Source: G964020105 sp964020105 | Lineage (GTDB): Bacteria; Pseudomonadota; Alphaproteobacteria; WRAU01; Hepatincolaceae | Assembly: GCA_964020105.1 (NCBI GenBank) | Contig: OZ026535.1 | Coordinates: forward strand, 1,054,001-1,118,000 | Direction of reading: 5' to 3' | DNA length: 64,000 bases | Part shown: positions 54,412-63,866 of the stretch, in pieces | Layout: each line of letters opens with the position of its first letter | Numbering within the stretch: position 1 is the first letter of the stretch | Position numbers and translations under genes: made by a program | Notes under the pieces: generated by a model | Told to the model about the DNA's origin: nothing | Database searches by the model: none | Seen by the model: only the letters and a program-made list of their open reading frames with translations

Positions 54412-57400
54412 ATGAATTATGTTAAAGCAAATTGTACAAATAATGGAGATAGTTTAATAATGAAAAATATAGAAAACCATTTAGAAAAACATCATCGTAA
54501 AAAAGAAGCAGATGCTGTTAAAGAATTAATAGAATATATATCAGATTTTCAATATCTTATGCCCTCCATAAAGAAGGAAGCTTATACTTCTGCACTTAGT
54601 ATACAAAGAAAATCTAAGAGAAAACTTAGGGTAGAAAATCTTATGAATATGTATCCTTTGTACAGCGACAGAGGAAGGAACATGATGGCTTTATCTGAAG
54701 CTTTGCTTAGGATTCCTGATAAAGGTAATCAAGGCAAATTAGTAATTGAGAAAGTGAAGCATAGTAATTGGATAGTATCTTATACATATGGATTTGCTTT
54801 ATTTTTAGCATCTAATCTTATTAATTTTGCAACAAAGTTATTACCTAAGAATGATAAGTCATACTTAGGTAGGTTTATAACTCCTGTAGCAAGGGCTGTT
54901 AGTAAATTTATTATTCAAAGTACTTCTTATCAATTTATTCTCGCACAAGAGATAGGATTAGCGCTTAAGAAGTCAAACTCCTTAATAAATAGAGGCTATA
55001 GTTTTTCTTATGATATGCTTGGAGAGTCTGCTAAAACTGAACATGACGCTATGCATTATTTCAAGCAATATATGGAGGCAATAGAGGAAACTGGAAAATT
55101 TTCAAAGACGCTTAAAGATCCAACTAGTGTTAGTGTATCAATTAAGCTTTCCTCATTGCATGCACGCTATGAAGTTAGTCAGTATGGAAGATTTAAGAGT
55201 GTAATTTATGGGCGTTTGTTAGATTTATGCAAGCTTGCAGCAAAATATGATTTATTGCTTTTTATTGATGCTGAAGAAGCTGAAAGACTTATTTTATCTT
55301 TAGATATGATAGAAGATTTATTAAAAGAGAAAGAATTAATAAATTGGTGCGGATTAGGATTAGCATTACAGTGTTATCAGAAGCGTGGTTTTTTTGTAAT
55401 AGATGAAATTGCAAAGATGGCTAAAGAGAACAATAAAAAGATATATGTTCGCTTAGTTAAGGGTGCATATTGGGATGCTGAGATAAAAAACGATCAAGTT
55501 AATGGAGTGCAAGATTTTGCACTTTTCACAAGGAAAGAGCATACAGATATAGCTTATATGGCTTGTGCCAAGAAAATGTCTTTGTATGATAAAGAGATAT
55601 ATCCATGTTTTGCAACTCATAATGCTTTTTCAATAGCCTATATAAGGGCTATAATGGGTAATAAGCAGTATGAGTTCCAATGTTTACAAGGTATGGGTGA
55701 TATTGTTTATGATAGATTAGTAGAAGATAAGAATAACATCATAAAAGTTAGAAAATATGCTCCGGTGGGTAAATTTAATACTCTTTTACCATATTTGGTA
55801 AGAAGATTAATTGAAAATGGGGCTAGAAGTAGTTTTATCAATCAAGTATTATCAAATAATGCTGATATTGAAAAAATCGTTGAAAATCCTGTAGTTGTAA
55901 GTAATAAGCTTGGCAATTCTAGGCATGAGTTAATTAAATTACCCAGGGATATTTTTGCACAAGAACATAGAATTAACTCAAAAGGAGAAGATATGAGTCA
56001 GCTAAAAATATTAAAAGAATTAGAAGAAACCATTAGAAATAGTTTTAAAAATCAATATGAGGTGTCTTCAATTATTAATGGAGTTGATATTAAGGGTGGT
56101 GAAAAAGAAGAGATAATCAATCCAGCAAATTTATCTGATAATATAGGCGTTGTTTATAGAAGTAGTACAAAGGAGATGTTAGAAGCACTCAATGGTGCTT
56201 ATGAATATTTTCCAATTTGGAATAATACAGCTGTTGGAGATAGAGTAAAAATCATAAATAAGATTGCTAGTGCTTTGGAAGAACAGAGTAGAGATTTTGT
56301 AGCACTCTTAGTAAGGGAAGCAGGGAAAACAATTAGGGACAGCATCTTAGAGGTAAGGGAAGCAGTTGATTTTTTAAGATATTACTCTGTCCGTGCCATA
56401 GAAGAGTTTTCTAGTGAAATAGTATTACCTGGTCCTATTGGTGAAAAGAATACATTAAAATTAGAAGGAAGAGGAGTATTTTTATGTATAGCTCCATGGA
56501 ATTTCCCACTTGCAATTTTTATCGGACAGATTGCAGCAGCTTTAGTTGCTGGCAACACAGCGGTTGCTAAATCTGCTGAAAGTACGTCTGCCATTGGTTA
56601 TAAGTGTATAAAAATGATGTTAGAATGTGGATTACCTGGAGGTGCTGTGCAATTTTTACCCGCTAAAGGGAAACTAATAGGAGAAACATTGCTTGGTAAC
56701 AATAAGCTTGGAGGTGTTGTTTTTACTGGATCTGATATTACTGCGAAATCAATTAATAGATCCATAGCTAATAGAGAAGGTGCAATAATTCCATTAATTG
56801 CTGAAACTGGTGGTCAGAATGCTATGATTGTTGATAGCACTGCACTTATTGAACAAGTAACTAGAGATGTTTTAAGTTCAGGGTTTCAAAGTGCTGGGCA
56901 ACGCTGTTCTGCACTAAGAGTATTATTTGTACAAGAGGAAATAGCTGATAGCTTAATTGAAATGATTGCTAAAGCAATGGATTTATTAAAGATTGGTGAT
57001 CCTGCTAAAATGGATTGTGACGTTGGTCCTGTGATTAACATGATTGCTTTGAGTAAACTTAATAATCATTTAGGATCTTTATCCTCTAAAGGTAGGCTAA
57101 TCAATAAATTATCAGTAAGTAAAGATCTTAATGGTTATTATTTTGCTCCTGTTTTATACGAAATAAATTCCATAAGGGATTTAAAATCTGAAGTATTTGG
57201 TCCGGTTGTACATGTTGTTAGATATAAATTGAATGATTTAGAGAAGTTAATAGCAGAAATTAACTCTACCGGCTATGGTCTAACATTTGCCATACATAGT
57301 CGTTTGGACTCTAATATTAAAATGTTTTCTTCTTTAATAAGAGCTGGGAATATTTATATAAATAGAAATCAGATAGGGGCAGTGGTTAGCTCACAACCTT

Positions 57401-57537
57401 TTGGTGGCATGGGCAACTCAGGCACTGGGCCTAAAGCAGGAGGGCCTTTATACTTACATAAATTTGCAGTGGAGAAAACAATATCCCTTGACCTTAACGC
57501 AACAGGAGGAGATGTTGAAATAATGTCTAAAGTATAG
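54412..57537 (+). CDS. putA: Bifunctional proline dehydrogenase / L-glutamate gamma-semialdehyde dehydrogenase
   Basis: Two enzymes in one protein of 1041 residues: a FAD proline dehydrogenase barrel (about 180-500; LYVRLVKGAYWDAEIK and FATHN) and an aldehyde dehydrogenase (about 560-1030; APWNFPLAIF, the Glu of AETGGQNAMIV and the catalytic Cys of SAGQRCSAL). It lacks the N-terminal ribbon-helix-helix repressor of trifunctional PutA. An ATG at 54460, with GGAG 11 nt upstream, is a possible alternative start. Proline goes to glutamate, passing electrons to ubiquinone. putP follows. Confidence 0.95.
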   Translation: MNYVKANCTNNGDSLIMKNIENHLEKHHRKKEADAVKELIEYISDFQYLMPSIKKEAYTSALSIQRKSKRKLRVENLMNMYPLYSDRGRNMMALSEALLRIPDKGNQGKLVIEKVKHSNWIVSYTYGFALFLASNLINFATKLLPKNDKSYLGRFITPVARAVSKFIIQSTSYQFILAQEIGLALKKSNSLINRGYSFSYDMLGESAKTEHDAMHYFKQYMEAIEETGKFSKTLKDPTSVSVSIKLSSLHARYEVSQYGRFKSVIYGRLLDLCKLAAKYDLLLFIDAEEAERLILSLDMIEDLLKEKELINWCGLGLALQCYQKRGFFVIDEIAKMAKENNKKIYVRLVKGAYWDAEIKNDQVNGVQDFALFTRKEHTDIAYMACAKKMSLYDKEIYPCFATHNAFSIAYIRAIMGNKQYEFQCLQGMGDIVYDRLVEDKNNIIKVRKYAPVGKFNTLLPYLVRRLIENGARSSFINQVLSNNADIEKIVENPVVVSNKLGNSRHELIKLPRDIFAQEHRINSKGEDMSQLKILKELEETIRNSFKNQYEVSSIINGVDIKGGEKEEIINPANLSDNIGVVYRSSTKEMLEALNGAYEYFPIWNNTAVGDRVKIINKIASALEEQSRDFVALLVREAGKTIRDSILEVREAVDFLRYYSVRAIEEFSSEIVLPGPIGEKNTLKLEGRGVFLCIAPWNFPLAIFIGQIAAALVAGNTAVAKSAESTSAIGYKCIKMMLECGLPGGAVQFLPAKGKLIGETLLGNNKLGGVVFTGSDITAKSINRSIANREGAIIPLIAETGGQNAMIVDSTALIEQVTRDVLSSGFQSAGQRCSALRVLFVQEEIADSLIEMIAKAMDLLKIGDPAKMDCDVGPVINMIALSKLNNHLGSLSSKGRLINKLSVSKDLNGYYFAPVLYEINSIRDLKSEVFGPVVHVVRYKLNDLEKLIAEINSTGYGLTFAIHSRLDSNIKMFSSLIRAGNIYINRNQIGAVVSSQPFGGMGNSGTGPKAGGPLYLHKFAVEKTISLDLNATGGDVEIMSKV

Positions 57538-57596
57538 ATATTATCTTAACTGCTAGTCAGAGATTAACACTAATGCTAAGGGGGGTAAAGTAATAT

Positions 57597-59003
57597 ATGT
57601 TAGTTTTTAATAATTTAGTTATATTAATAGTATATCTGGCAATTTTAGCGATCATATCAATAATTGCACATTTTTATTCTAAGACTCATGATTCTTATTT
57701 AATAGGAGATAGATCGCTTAACTCTTTTACCGCAGCTATCTCAGCAGGAGCAGCAGATATGAGTGGTTGGTTGCTACTTGGATTGCCTGGAGCAATTTAT
57801 GTCTCTGGCTTAAATCAAACTTGGATTGCAATCGGTCTATTTGTAGGAGCATATTATAACTGGACATTTTTAGCAGGCAAATTAAGAGCAAAATCACAAG
57901 AATTAAAATCCATAACTTTACCAGATTTTCTTTCTAAACACGTTGCTAATAATGATGCCTCTCTTAGAGTGATTGCTTCAGTTATGATAATAATTTTCTT
58001 CACCATATATGTATCTTCTGGTTTTGTAGCTGGCGCTAAGGTGTTTTCACAATACTTAGAGATTGATTATCATTATGGGTTATTTATAACTTATAGTATC
58101 ATCGCTATTTCAACAATTATTGGGGGATTTTTAGCAGTAAGCTGGGGAGAGTTATTTCAAGGGTTAGTGATGGTTGGTGTTATGATATTAATCCCAACAT
58201 TATCTTATATGAAATTATCTGGCGTAGAGGGTGAATTTGTTAATAATATAATAACATATAATCCAAATATGTTTGACATGTTTTATGACACAAGTATTAT
58301 TGGAGTAGTATCACTTCTAGCATGGGGGCTTGGTTATTTTGGACAACCCCATATTTTATCAAAATTCATGGCTCTTAAAAGTCCTGATATTTTCAAGAAA
58401 GCACGGACAATTGCAATGATTTGGATGATTACAGGGCTGTTTTTTTCTATAATCATAGGTTTTATTGGAGCATCGGTATTTTTCAAATCACCCCTTAAAG
58501 ATCCAGAACTAGTTATATTAGTTCTATCGGAAGTATTACTCCATCCATGGTTCATAGGTTTAGTTATGATAGCTATTTTATCTGCAATTTTTAGTACTGC
58601 TAATGCACAAATACTAATAGTTTCTTCGGTTTTTACCAATGATCTTAAGATTCTTAAAAGCTCTGTGAATATGAACCGTCTTTTGATAATACTAGTTGGT
58701 TTATTTGCAGTTTACTTAGGTTGGAATCCTGATAACAAAGTATTATCTATGGTTGGCTATGCTTGGGCTGGGTTTGGTGCTTGTTTTGGTCCTATTATGA
58801 TTTTATCATTAAATATGAAGAAAAAAATTCATAAAAGAGCAGCAATCTCTGGAATACTTGTTGGTGGTATTACTGTTATACTATGGAATATATTAGGTAA
58901 GTTCTTTCCTAATATGGAAATATTTAAACTATATGAGCTTTTACCAGCCTTCATATTATCTATTATTAGCATACTAATATTTAATAAGAATAACGCAAAT
59001 TAA
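57597..59003 (+). CDS. putP: Sodium/proline symporter
   Basis: A sodium:solute symporter (SSS family) of 468 residues. ISAGAADMSGWLLLGLPGAIY is the sodium/proline signature near the N-terminus, and SWGELFQGLVMVGVM and FSTANAQILIVSS are also typical. The family usually has 13 membrane helices. It follows putA by 60 nt, so proline import and oxidation are made together. Confidence 0.94.
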   Translation: MLVFNNLVILIVYLAILAIISIIAHFYSKTHDSYLIGDRSLNSFTAAISAGAADMSGWLLLGLPGAIYVSGLNQTWIAIGLFVGAYYNWTFLAGKLRAKSQELKSITLPDFLSKHVANNDASLRVIASVMIIIFFTIYVSSGFVAGAKVFSQYLEIDYHYGLFITYSIIAISTIIGGFLAVSWGELFQGLVMVGVMILIPTLSYMKLSGVEGEFVNNIITYNPNMFDMFYDTSIIGVVSLLAWGLGYFGQPHILSKFMALKSPDIFKKARTIAMIWMITGLFFSIIIGFIGASVFFKSPLKDPELVILVLSEVLLHPWFIGLVMIAILSAIFSTANAQILIVSSVFTNDLKILKSSVNMNRLLIILVGLFAVYLGWNPDNKVLSMVGYAWAGFGACFGPIMILSLNMKKKIHKRAAISGILVGGITVILWNILGKFFPNMEIFKLYELLPAFILSIISILIFNKNNAN

Positions 59004-59012
59004 ACCAATAAC

Positions 59013-59046
59013 CCTCAGTAATCTTACTGCCTTTGGATTGCTGAGG
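59013..59046 (+). terminator. Terminator of putAP
   Basis: CCTCAGTAATC pairs with GATTGCTGAGG (11 bp, one U-G on the plus strand) around a 12-nt loop, then AT-rich DNA with a 7-T run about 10 nt on. Confidence 0.6.
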
Positions 59047-59146
59047 ATTAACAATATTTTTTTCATTTTAACTTACTATTGCAAAAATATGTGATAATTA
59101 TAATAAAACTAACATGTAGCAACTATGGTGTACATTTGCAAATATT

Positions 59147-59542
59147 TTAGGGGATTACTTTGTGAAGATTGATTTTTGCACTTAATTCTATTCTTTCTTG
59201 ATCAGGGATAGCAAACCCTCCACTAGGAGTTACTTTAGTAGCCATAATTTGATTTGAGGTTCTATCTTTTCCATCTTTATCTTTGTATTTATGTTGCTCA
59301 AGACGACCCTCTATCATTAATTTTGTCCCATTGGGAAAACTCTTTAAGTTCTCAATTAACTCCTCTTTAAAAGTTATTACATTATGCCAATGGGTGTCTT
59401 TTACTTGTAGACCATTTTTCTCATAAAAATTATTAACTGCTAAAGAAAATTTAGCTATCTCTCTTCCATTGCCAGTAGGCACTATTTGTATATTATTTAC
59501 GTTACCCACCAAAGACACTATATTTGTATTAGTTTTTACCAT
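59147..59542 (-). CDS. ssb: Single-stranded DNA-binding protein
   Basis: An OB-fold protein of 131 residues: N-terminal VSLVGNVNNIQIVPTGNG and the typical WHNVITFKEELIENLKSFP and KLMIEGRLEQHKYKDKDG. The C-terminus ends in KINLHKVIP and lacks the acidic DFDDDIPF-like tip, so partner binding should be weak. It looks like a divergent or second SSB. It is the only gene on the minus strand between 44.1 and 60.5 kb and borders the DnaA-box region. Confidence 0.85.
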   Translation of the reverse strand: MVKTNTNIVSLVGNVNNIQIVPTGNGREIAKFSLAVNNFYEKNGLQVKDTHWHNVITFKEELIENLKSFPNGTKLMIEGRLEQHKYKDKDGKDRTSNQIMATKVTPSGGFAIPDQERIELSAKINLHKVIP

Positions 59543-59773
59543 CTATGTTTCCTTTATTTTGAATAAATGTTTAAATAATTATCTACCAAACTAAACATAA
59601 ATGTTTTATCTAAAAAAAATAAGATAGTAAAATCGTTAAAATCGTTAAAATAATATCCTGAAAACATAGTTGATTTTTTTCCTACTTTTTTTAGTTTTCT
59701 TCCGATAATACAAATGTCTTGAAAGCTTTATAAATCCTAAACTTTATAACAATAGCTAATTCTTGCAGGATAC

Positions 59774-59927
59774 GTAATTTGTGCGTACAAATTACACCTG
59801 TTTCTTTTAACAAAAGAAACAAAACAATGATTAAAGTTGGCGAATTAAAACAACACAGAATTTGAGGCTCTGGTTTGAAATCTATCCACCTTTAATCATT
59901 GAACTTAAACTCACAAATGTGGAGTTT
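59774..59927. repeat. Chain of four inverted repeats upstream of ssb
   Basis: Four palindromes in a row: GTAATTTGT/ACAAATTAC (59774-59795), GTTTCTTTT/AAAAGAAAC (59800-59820), CAATGATTAAAG...CTTTAATCATTG with outer 16-nt arms (59825-59840 and 59886-59901, one mismatch), and AAACTC/GAGTTT (about 59908-59927). Such a chain may be a palindromic mobile element or part of the adjacent origin-like region. Two overlapping short reading frames at 59862-60084 are not convincing genes. Confidence 0.6.
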
Positions 59928-60209
59928 GCTAGGGTTAATTGTAAACTTACTAAATATAAACTTAAGGGTTATAGAAGATATGTTTTATTTTTTTCTACTA
60001 GGAAAGGAAGAAATAAGATTGATAGAAATTGTCACAATAAAAAGAAGATTTTTTGCTGATGAATTTTCAGAAGATATAAGATAAGAAGTTATCCACAGAG
60101 AAGCTCCCAATAATGTTATTTATATATAAAAAAGAATATTATATAACGTTAATGTTATTATTAGCAACCCTGAAAAATACGTTTAAAGAAGGGTACAAGG
60201 TAATATAAT

Positions 60210-60299
60210 TATTAATTATGTGCTAAAGTATTGTAAGTATGTGTAAAACAAAATGAAATCTTTATAAACAGTCATTTTTTAGATATTAATTATGTGCTA
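60210..60299. repeat. 16-bp direct repeats (iteron-like)
   Basis: TATTAATTATGTGCTA occurs twice, 74 bp apart. A 10-bp AGAAGGGTAC is repeated at 60187-60196 and 60299-60308 in the same direction. Confidence 0.7.
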
Positions 60300-60350
60300 G
60301 AAGGGTACTATTTATTTGTGAATAAAAATTTATTTATCCACAATTTATAT

Positions 60351-60390
60351 TAAATTATATTAAGTTATCTTAAGTTATATTAAGTTATCT
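60351..60390. repeat. Four tandem 10-bp AT-rich repeats
   Basis: Units TAAATTATAT, TAAGTTATCT, TAAGTTATAT, TAAGTTATCT follow each other exactly. They begin 8 bp after the DnaA box at 60334-60342. Confidence 0.75.
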
Positions 60391-60562
60391 GAAATAATTT
60401 AGTATAAGTGAAACTATGGTAAAAACTATGCCATGATTTTTATTTTTATCGTGATAAAAACTTGTAAAAATTAATAAAAACCTATAAAACCATATAAAAA
60501 TAAATAAAAGTTAATTGTAAAAAAGACAACAAAAAAAGGCTTGAGTACCAAGGAAGATATGG

Positions 60563-60635
60563 TGCCGAATGAGAGACTCGAACTCCCGACCCGCTGATTA
60601 CAAATCAGCCGCTCTACCAACTGAGCTAACCCGGC
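60563..60635 (-). tRNA. tRNA-Thr (TGT anticodon)
   Basis: A 73-nt cloverleaf on the minus strand. The acceptor starts GCCGGGT and ends ATTCGGC with A as the discriminator base. The D arm has TTAGCTCAGTTGGTAGAG. The anticodon loop is TTTGTAA in stem CTGAT/ATCAG, and the T arm has GTTCGAGTC. CCA is not encoded. Confidence 0.95.
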
Positions 60636-60767
60636 GTATACTGTGACTATTTAGTAGTATAATTATTTGATCTTTTAAAATCAAGTTAAAAATAAATATT
60701 AATGCTGCTATAATGAAATAGTAGAATATGGATTAAACAATATACAAAAAAACAAGGAGTTAAAATC

Positions 60768-60836
60768 GTGCTTAGTGCTAATACCCTCTACCTAATAGCC
60801 ACATATTCATATATCAAAGCCCTTATACCCTCTTAG
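60768..60836 (+). CDS. Possible 22-residue peptide
   Basis: GTG start with AGGAG 7-8 nt upstream and a TATAAT about 50 bp before it. The product is MLSANTLYLIATYSYIKALI plus two residues. It may be the broken start of a lost gene in the prophage-like segment. Only the ribosome site and promoter support it. Confidence 0.2.
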   Translation: MLSANTLYLIATYSYIKALIPS

Positions 60837-60850
60837 TAGTACATCATTTT

Positions 60851-61342
60851 TTAATCAAAAGGTATGCCCAATCTTATAGCTAATGCCTGCCTACTTACCC
60901 TTAATCTCTTTGCTATTCCCTCTAATGTCTCTTTGCTATTTATTATCCCCTTATCTTTAGCCTCTTTTAAATACAAAACTATTAAACTCTCTGGCATCAA
61001 TATCCTTGCCGCCAAAGAATTAGCTTGAAACTCCGTAGCCTCTGACCTCCCACTCCTATATAATCCATCATCTACTATCGCCGCCCTTTCTATCTCATCT
61101 TTATGCAAATAATAATGGGCTAACTCATGCGCTAAGCTAAATCTCTTCCTATTCTCTGTATGCTTTTTATTCACTATTATCCTATATCTATCTCCCATCT
61201 TCTTTATTAATCCTGAAAACTCATCCTTGTATTCATCACTCTCTTCATACTCTATTCCCTCTAATCTCGCTAATTCCTCTAAATCTACATATTCTCCACT
61301 CGTGCTAACTTTACTTAAATTTATTAAAAAACTATCTGACAT
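60851..61342 (-). CDS. ImmA/IrrE-type metallopeptidase
   Basis: A zinc peptidase of 163 residues. The active site is HELAHYYLH (HExxH) with the third ligand in EFQANSLAARILMP. A C-terminal segment (LEGIAKRLRVSRQALAIRLG) resembles a helix-turn-helix. ImmA-type proteases cleave repressors to induce mobile elements. No repressor gene is seen beside it. It overlaps the small membrane-protein gene upstream by 11 nt. Confidence 0.9.
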   Translation of the reverse strand: MSDSFLINLSKVSTSGEYVDLEELARLEGIEYEESDEYKDEFSGLIKKMGDRYRIIVNKKHTENRKRFSLAHELAHYYLHKDEIERAAIVDDGLYRSGRSEATEFQANSLAARILMPESLIVLYLKEAKDKGIINSKETLEGIAKRLRVSRQALAIRLGIPFD

Positions 61343-61688
61343 CCTTCATCCCCTCCTCTGTGTTTACTAAAATATCATTATTTTTATTCATAAACTCTTT
61401 AACATTCTGTTTTACCAAATCTGGTATTATATTGTTTATTGTTGTTATGGCCTCCTCTCTGGCTTTCTCTACAGCTTTATCTTTTATTCCTGTATAACCC
61501 CAATAACCTCCTATTGCTATTAGCATTCCAAATATTACTATGAATGTTTGTAACATTGTATGATCTAGTACTTGTAAGTGATCAACTGTCTTTAGAGTAA
61601 ACAAAAAATATGTGGATACCCACATAAATACCAATATGCTAAACAATATTGAAAATGTTAGAATTGCTACTAAATTCTTTATTATCAT
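61332..61688 (-). CDS. Small membrane protein
   Basis: A 118-residue protein with two N-terminal membrane helices (about 5-30 and 45-68) and a charged, amphipathic C-terminal half (DKAVEKAREEAITTINNIIPDL). It overlaps the start of the ImmA-type gene, so the two are coupled. The function is unknown; a sensor or partner for the peptidase is a guess. Confidence 0.65.
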   Translation of the reverse strand: MIIKNLVAILTFSILFSILVFMWVSTYFLFTLKTVDHLQVLDHTMLQTFIVIFGMLIAIGGYWGYTGIKDKAVEKAREEAITTINNIIPDLVKQNVKEFMNKNNDILVNTEEGMKDVR

Positions 61689-62012
61689 ATTCCACCAATC
61701 ATTGAACTTTCATTAATTTTATCTTCTATAAGTATATAGAATAGCATAATATTGATTATATGTTAGGATATTTTTGATAAGGTTATGATGTTTTTGATAA
61801 GTTACTATATAATTAATAAACCCTAAAAAAAGATATACCAATGGAAAAATAAAACCTAGAACCAGCACACTTTGAATTAACAATTAGTGAATTTTTTAAG
61901 TAACAACTGTAAGAATATCAAATCTACTTGACGCTCTATACATATCATATTATCATTGAATATACAATAGTTAAGATAGGCAGGCAAAACTTATTATCTC
62001 TCCCCATCCACC
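61689..62012. other. Intergenic stretch in the prophage-like segment
   Basis: About 320 bp with two direct copies of TTTTTGATAAG near 61771 and 61793. No gene is visible. Confidence 0.4.
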
Positions 62013-63515
62013 TTATTTGTTTGCTATAGTGAAAATTATCGTTGTCTTCCCTATGATAAAATCTTTCACATCAAGTCCTGCTATCTCATATTTTATGGCT
62101 AAACTCCTACCCATCGAACCCCTGGTGAACTTTATTTTATTATACGCATTCGCCTTCTCTCCTCCCCACTGCAATTTATTCCACCCCTCTTCCCACAACA
62201 CTTCTAAATCTTCCCATCCTACCCCTTCTAAATTAAACTGCTTTGGCAGTGTCGCTTTATTATATATATCCACATTATAATCACTAATAACATCTGACCA
62301 TACTGCATAATCCCCTCCCTCCATAAAACAATCTAATACCACAAAATCCGCCCTCTTATTATTACTACTACCTAAATCACTCCATGACGTTATATACAAC
62401 CCTCTTATCTCCTTTTTAACTACCTCCTCACCATTCCACTCCTCATCACTATCTGCATTATATCCACTATAAAATACCCCTTTATTATCGATAAAATAAA
62501 ACTCTCCACTATACCCAACCCCACTACCTATTATTTGTCCATTTATCTTATACCAACCTTCTGTCTCCATATTAAACCAATAATCTAATCCCTCATTATT
62601 TACCGTTAATCCTAAATGACTTCCATAATGTACTAACTTAACTTCCTTATAATTCAATTTTGCATTCAATATTGGTAAGCTTATTGCCTTAGCCTGCAAT
62701 ACCGAATTGCTTAACACCACTTGTCCCACATCTATTAAACCCTCATTACACAACGCAAATAATGAATTTCCTACTCTTATACTTTGATTATACATCTTGA
62801 TATTTGTATTTATTGCACTCACCGCCCTCCATTGACCCGCTATACCTGGATTTGTACCGTCAAATACTATAATATCTCCACTATTAAATCCTACCGCTAA
62901 GTTACTCTACATCCCCACTCCTACCATATAACCCAATACATTTGCCCATACTAATGTCCCATTTGTATTAAAGATTGAAGTAACGTCAAAACTTCTTAAA
63001 TCACCCTCTAAAGCCAATGCTTCCCCATAATATAAAGCATTACTCCCTTCTTTATAAAAATATAATCTCTCCCTATATCTCACTACACCACTGTAGCTAT
63101 TATTTGGCCTGATATTTAACTCGCTATATTGCCAATCCCCTCTTTCCCCTTTGCTTATCTTCATCGGATTGCTACTTTTAAAAAATATTATTAAATAATC
63201 TCTCTGCTCTGAAAAATTGATCGCTTCCCCCACTTCTCCCATATGTATTACCTCCAATCCCTTGCTCTCAGGATTATAAGCATAAATTCCATTGGCAGAA
63301 AATAATATCAAGCTTTGATAACTAACAAAACTAGCAATAAATGTATACTTTCTACCAGAATGTCTACCATAATCTATTATCTTATTGCCCTTCCTTAGTT
63401 GTAACCCATGGGGACGTGGTACTAAATTTATTAAATCACTAGCGTAACCCTCTGGTGCTGAGGTTGATGTCGATAACCACATCCCCTTGGGATAATTAAA
63501 GCTATACTCTACCAT
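62013..63515 (-). pseudogene. Phage virion (tail/portal-region) protein split by an in-frame TAG
   Basis: One frame of 501 codons from the ATG at 63515 (with AAGGAGG upstream) to 62013, interrupted only by TAG at 62907-62909 (codon 203). On both sides the product is continuous: before it SIFNTNGTLVWANVLGYM, after it SNLAVGFNSGDIIVFDG and TNPGIAGQWRAVS. This alternation of short strands and motifs such as LINLVPRPHGLQLRKGN, VRYRERLYFYKEGS and LFALCNEGLIDV is what I see in phage tail-tubular/stabilisation proteins. Either a nonsense pseudogene or a readthrough product; the former is simpler. Confidence 0.6.
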
Positions 63516-63866
63516 CTTATCTCCTCCTTATTATTCTCATCCTCCCTTAATAAATAATTTATCCTCTAAACCATATAGCTTACTTTAATTAGACTGTTTT
63601 TTTCAGAAATTGGATCATAAACAATACTTTTACCAGTAAAGGAATAAAGACTAGTCCTACTAAGTAATGAATATATAGATAATATAAAAATGTTATAACA
63701 ATCTTCTTTTAAACTATTATTTAATCCTTTTGATATGAAAAGAATTAAATATAAGCTTTAACAAAGATTTAAATACCTAATTTTTCATCTGTTAAATATA
63801 AATAATTTTGAATCAATAGTCTTTTATTGTTATAATATTATTCGCAATATGAATTATGGTGGAAAT
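63516..63866. other. Intergenic stretch before the decarboxylase-like gene
   Basis: About 350 bp, AT-rich. Apart from the promoter at 63808-63836 nothing is recognisable. Confidence 0.5.
63808..63836 (+). promoter_or_regulatory. Promoter of the decarboxylase-like gene
   Basis: TTGAAT (63808-63813), 17 bp, and a perfect TATAAT (63831-63836), about 30 nt before the ATG. Confidence 0.65.

Larger units (their letters stand above)
60089..60394. other. DnaA-box cluster with direct repeats: candidate replication origin
   Basis: Four matches to the DnaA box TTWTNCACA fall in 254 bp: perfect TTATCCACA at 60089-60097 and 60334-60342 on the plus strand, and TTTTACACA (60240-60248) and TTATTCACA (60317-60325) on the minus strand. 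Direct repeats lie among them (16 bp at 60210-60225 and 60284-60299; AGAAGGGTAC at 60187 and 60299). Next to the last box come four tandem 10-bp units of the type TAAGTTATMT (60351-60390), as in a DNA-unwinding element. The region is about 1 kb without a gene. It could be oriC, a mobile-element origin or a DnaA-titration site. Confidence 0.5.

Noticed and set aside
59862..60084. Two overlapping short plus-strand frames
   Set aside because: They share one stretch in two frames and run through inverted repeats. Neither has a ribosome site or a domain.
60351..60390. CRISPR array
   Set aside because: The only tandem repeats in the window are 10 bp or 66 bp without spacers, and no cas gene is present.
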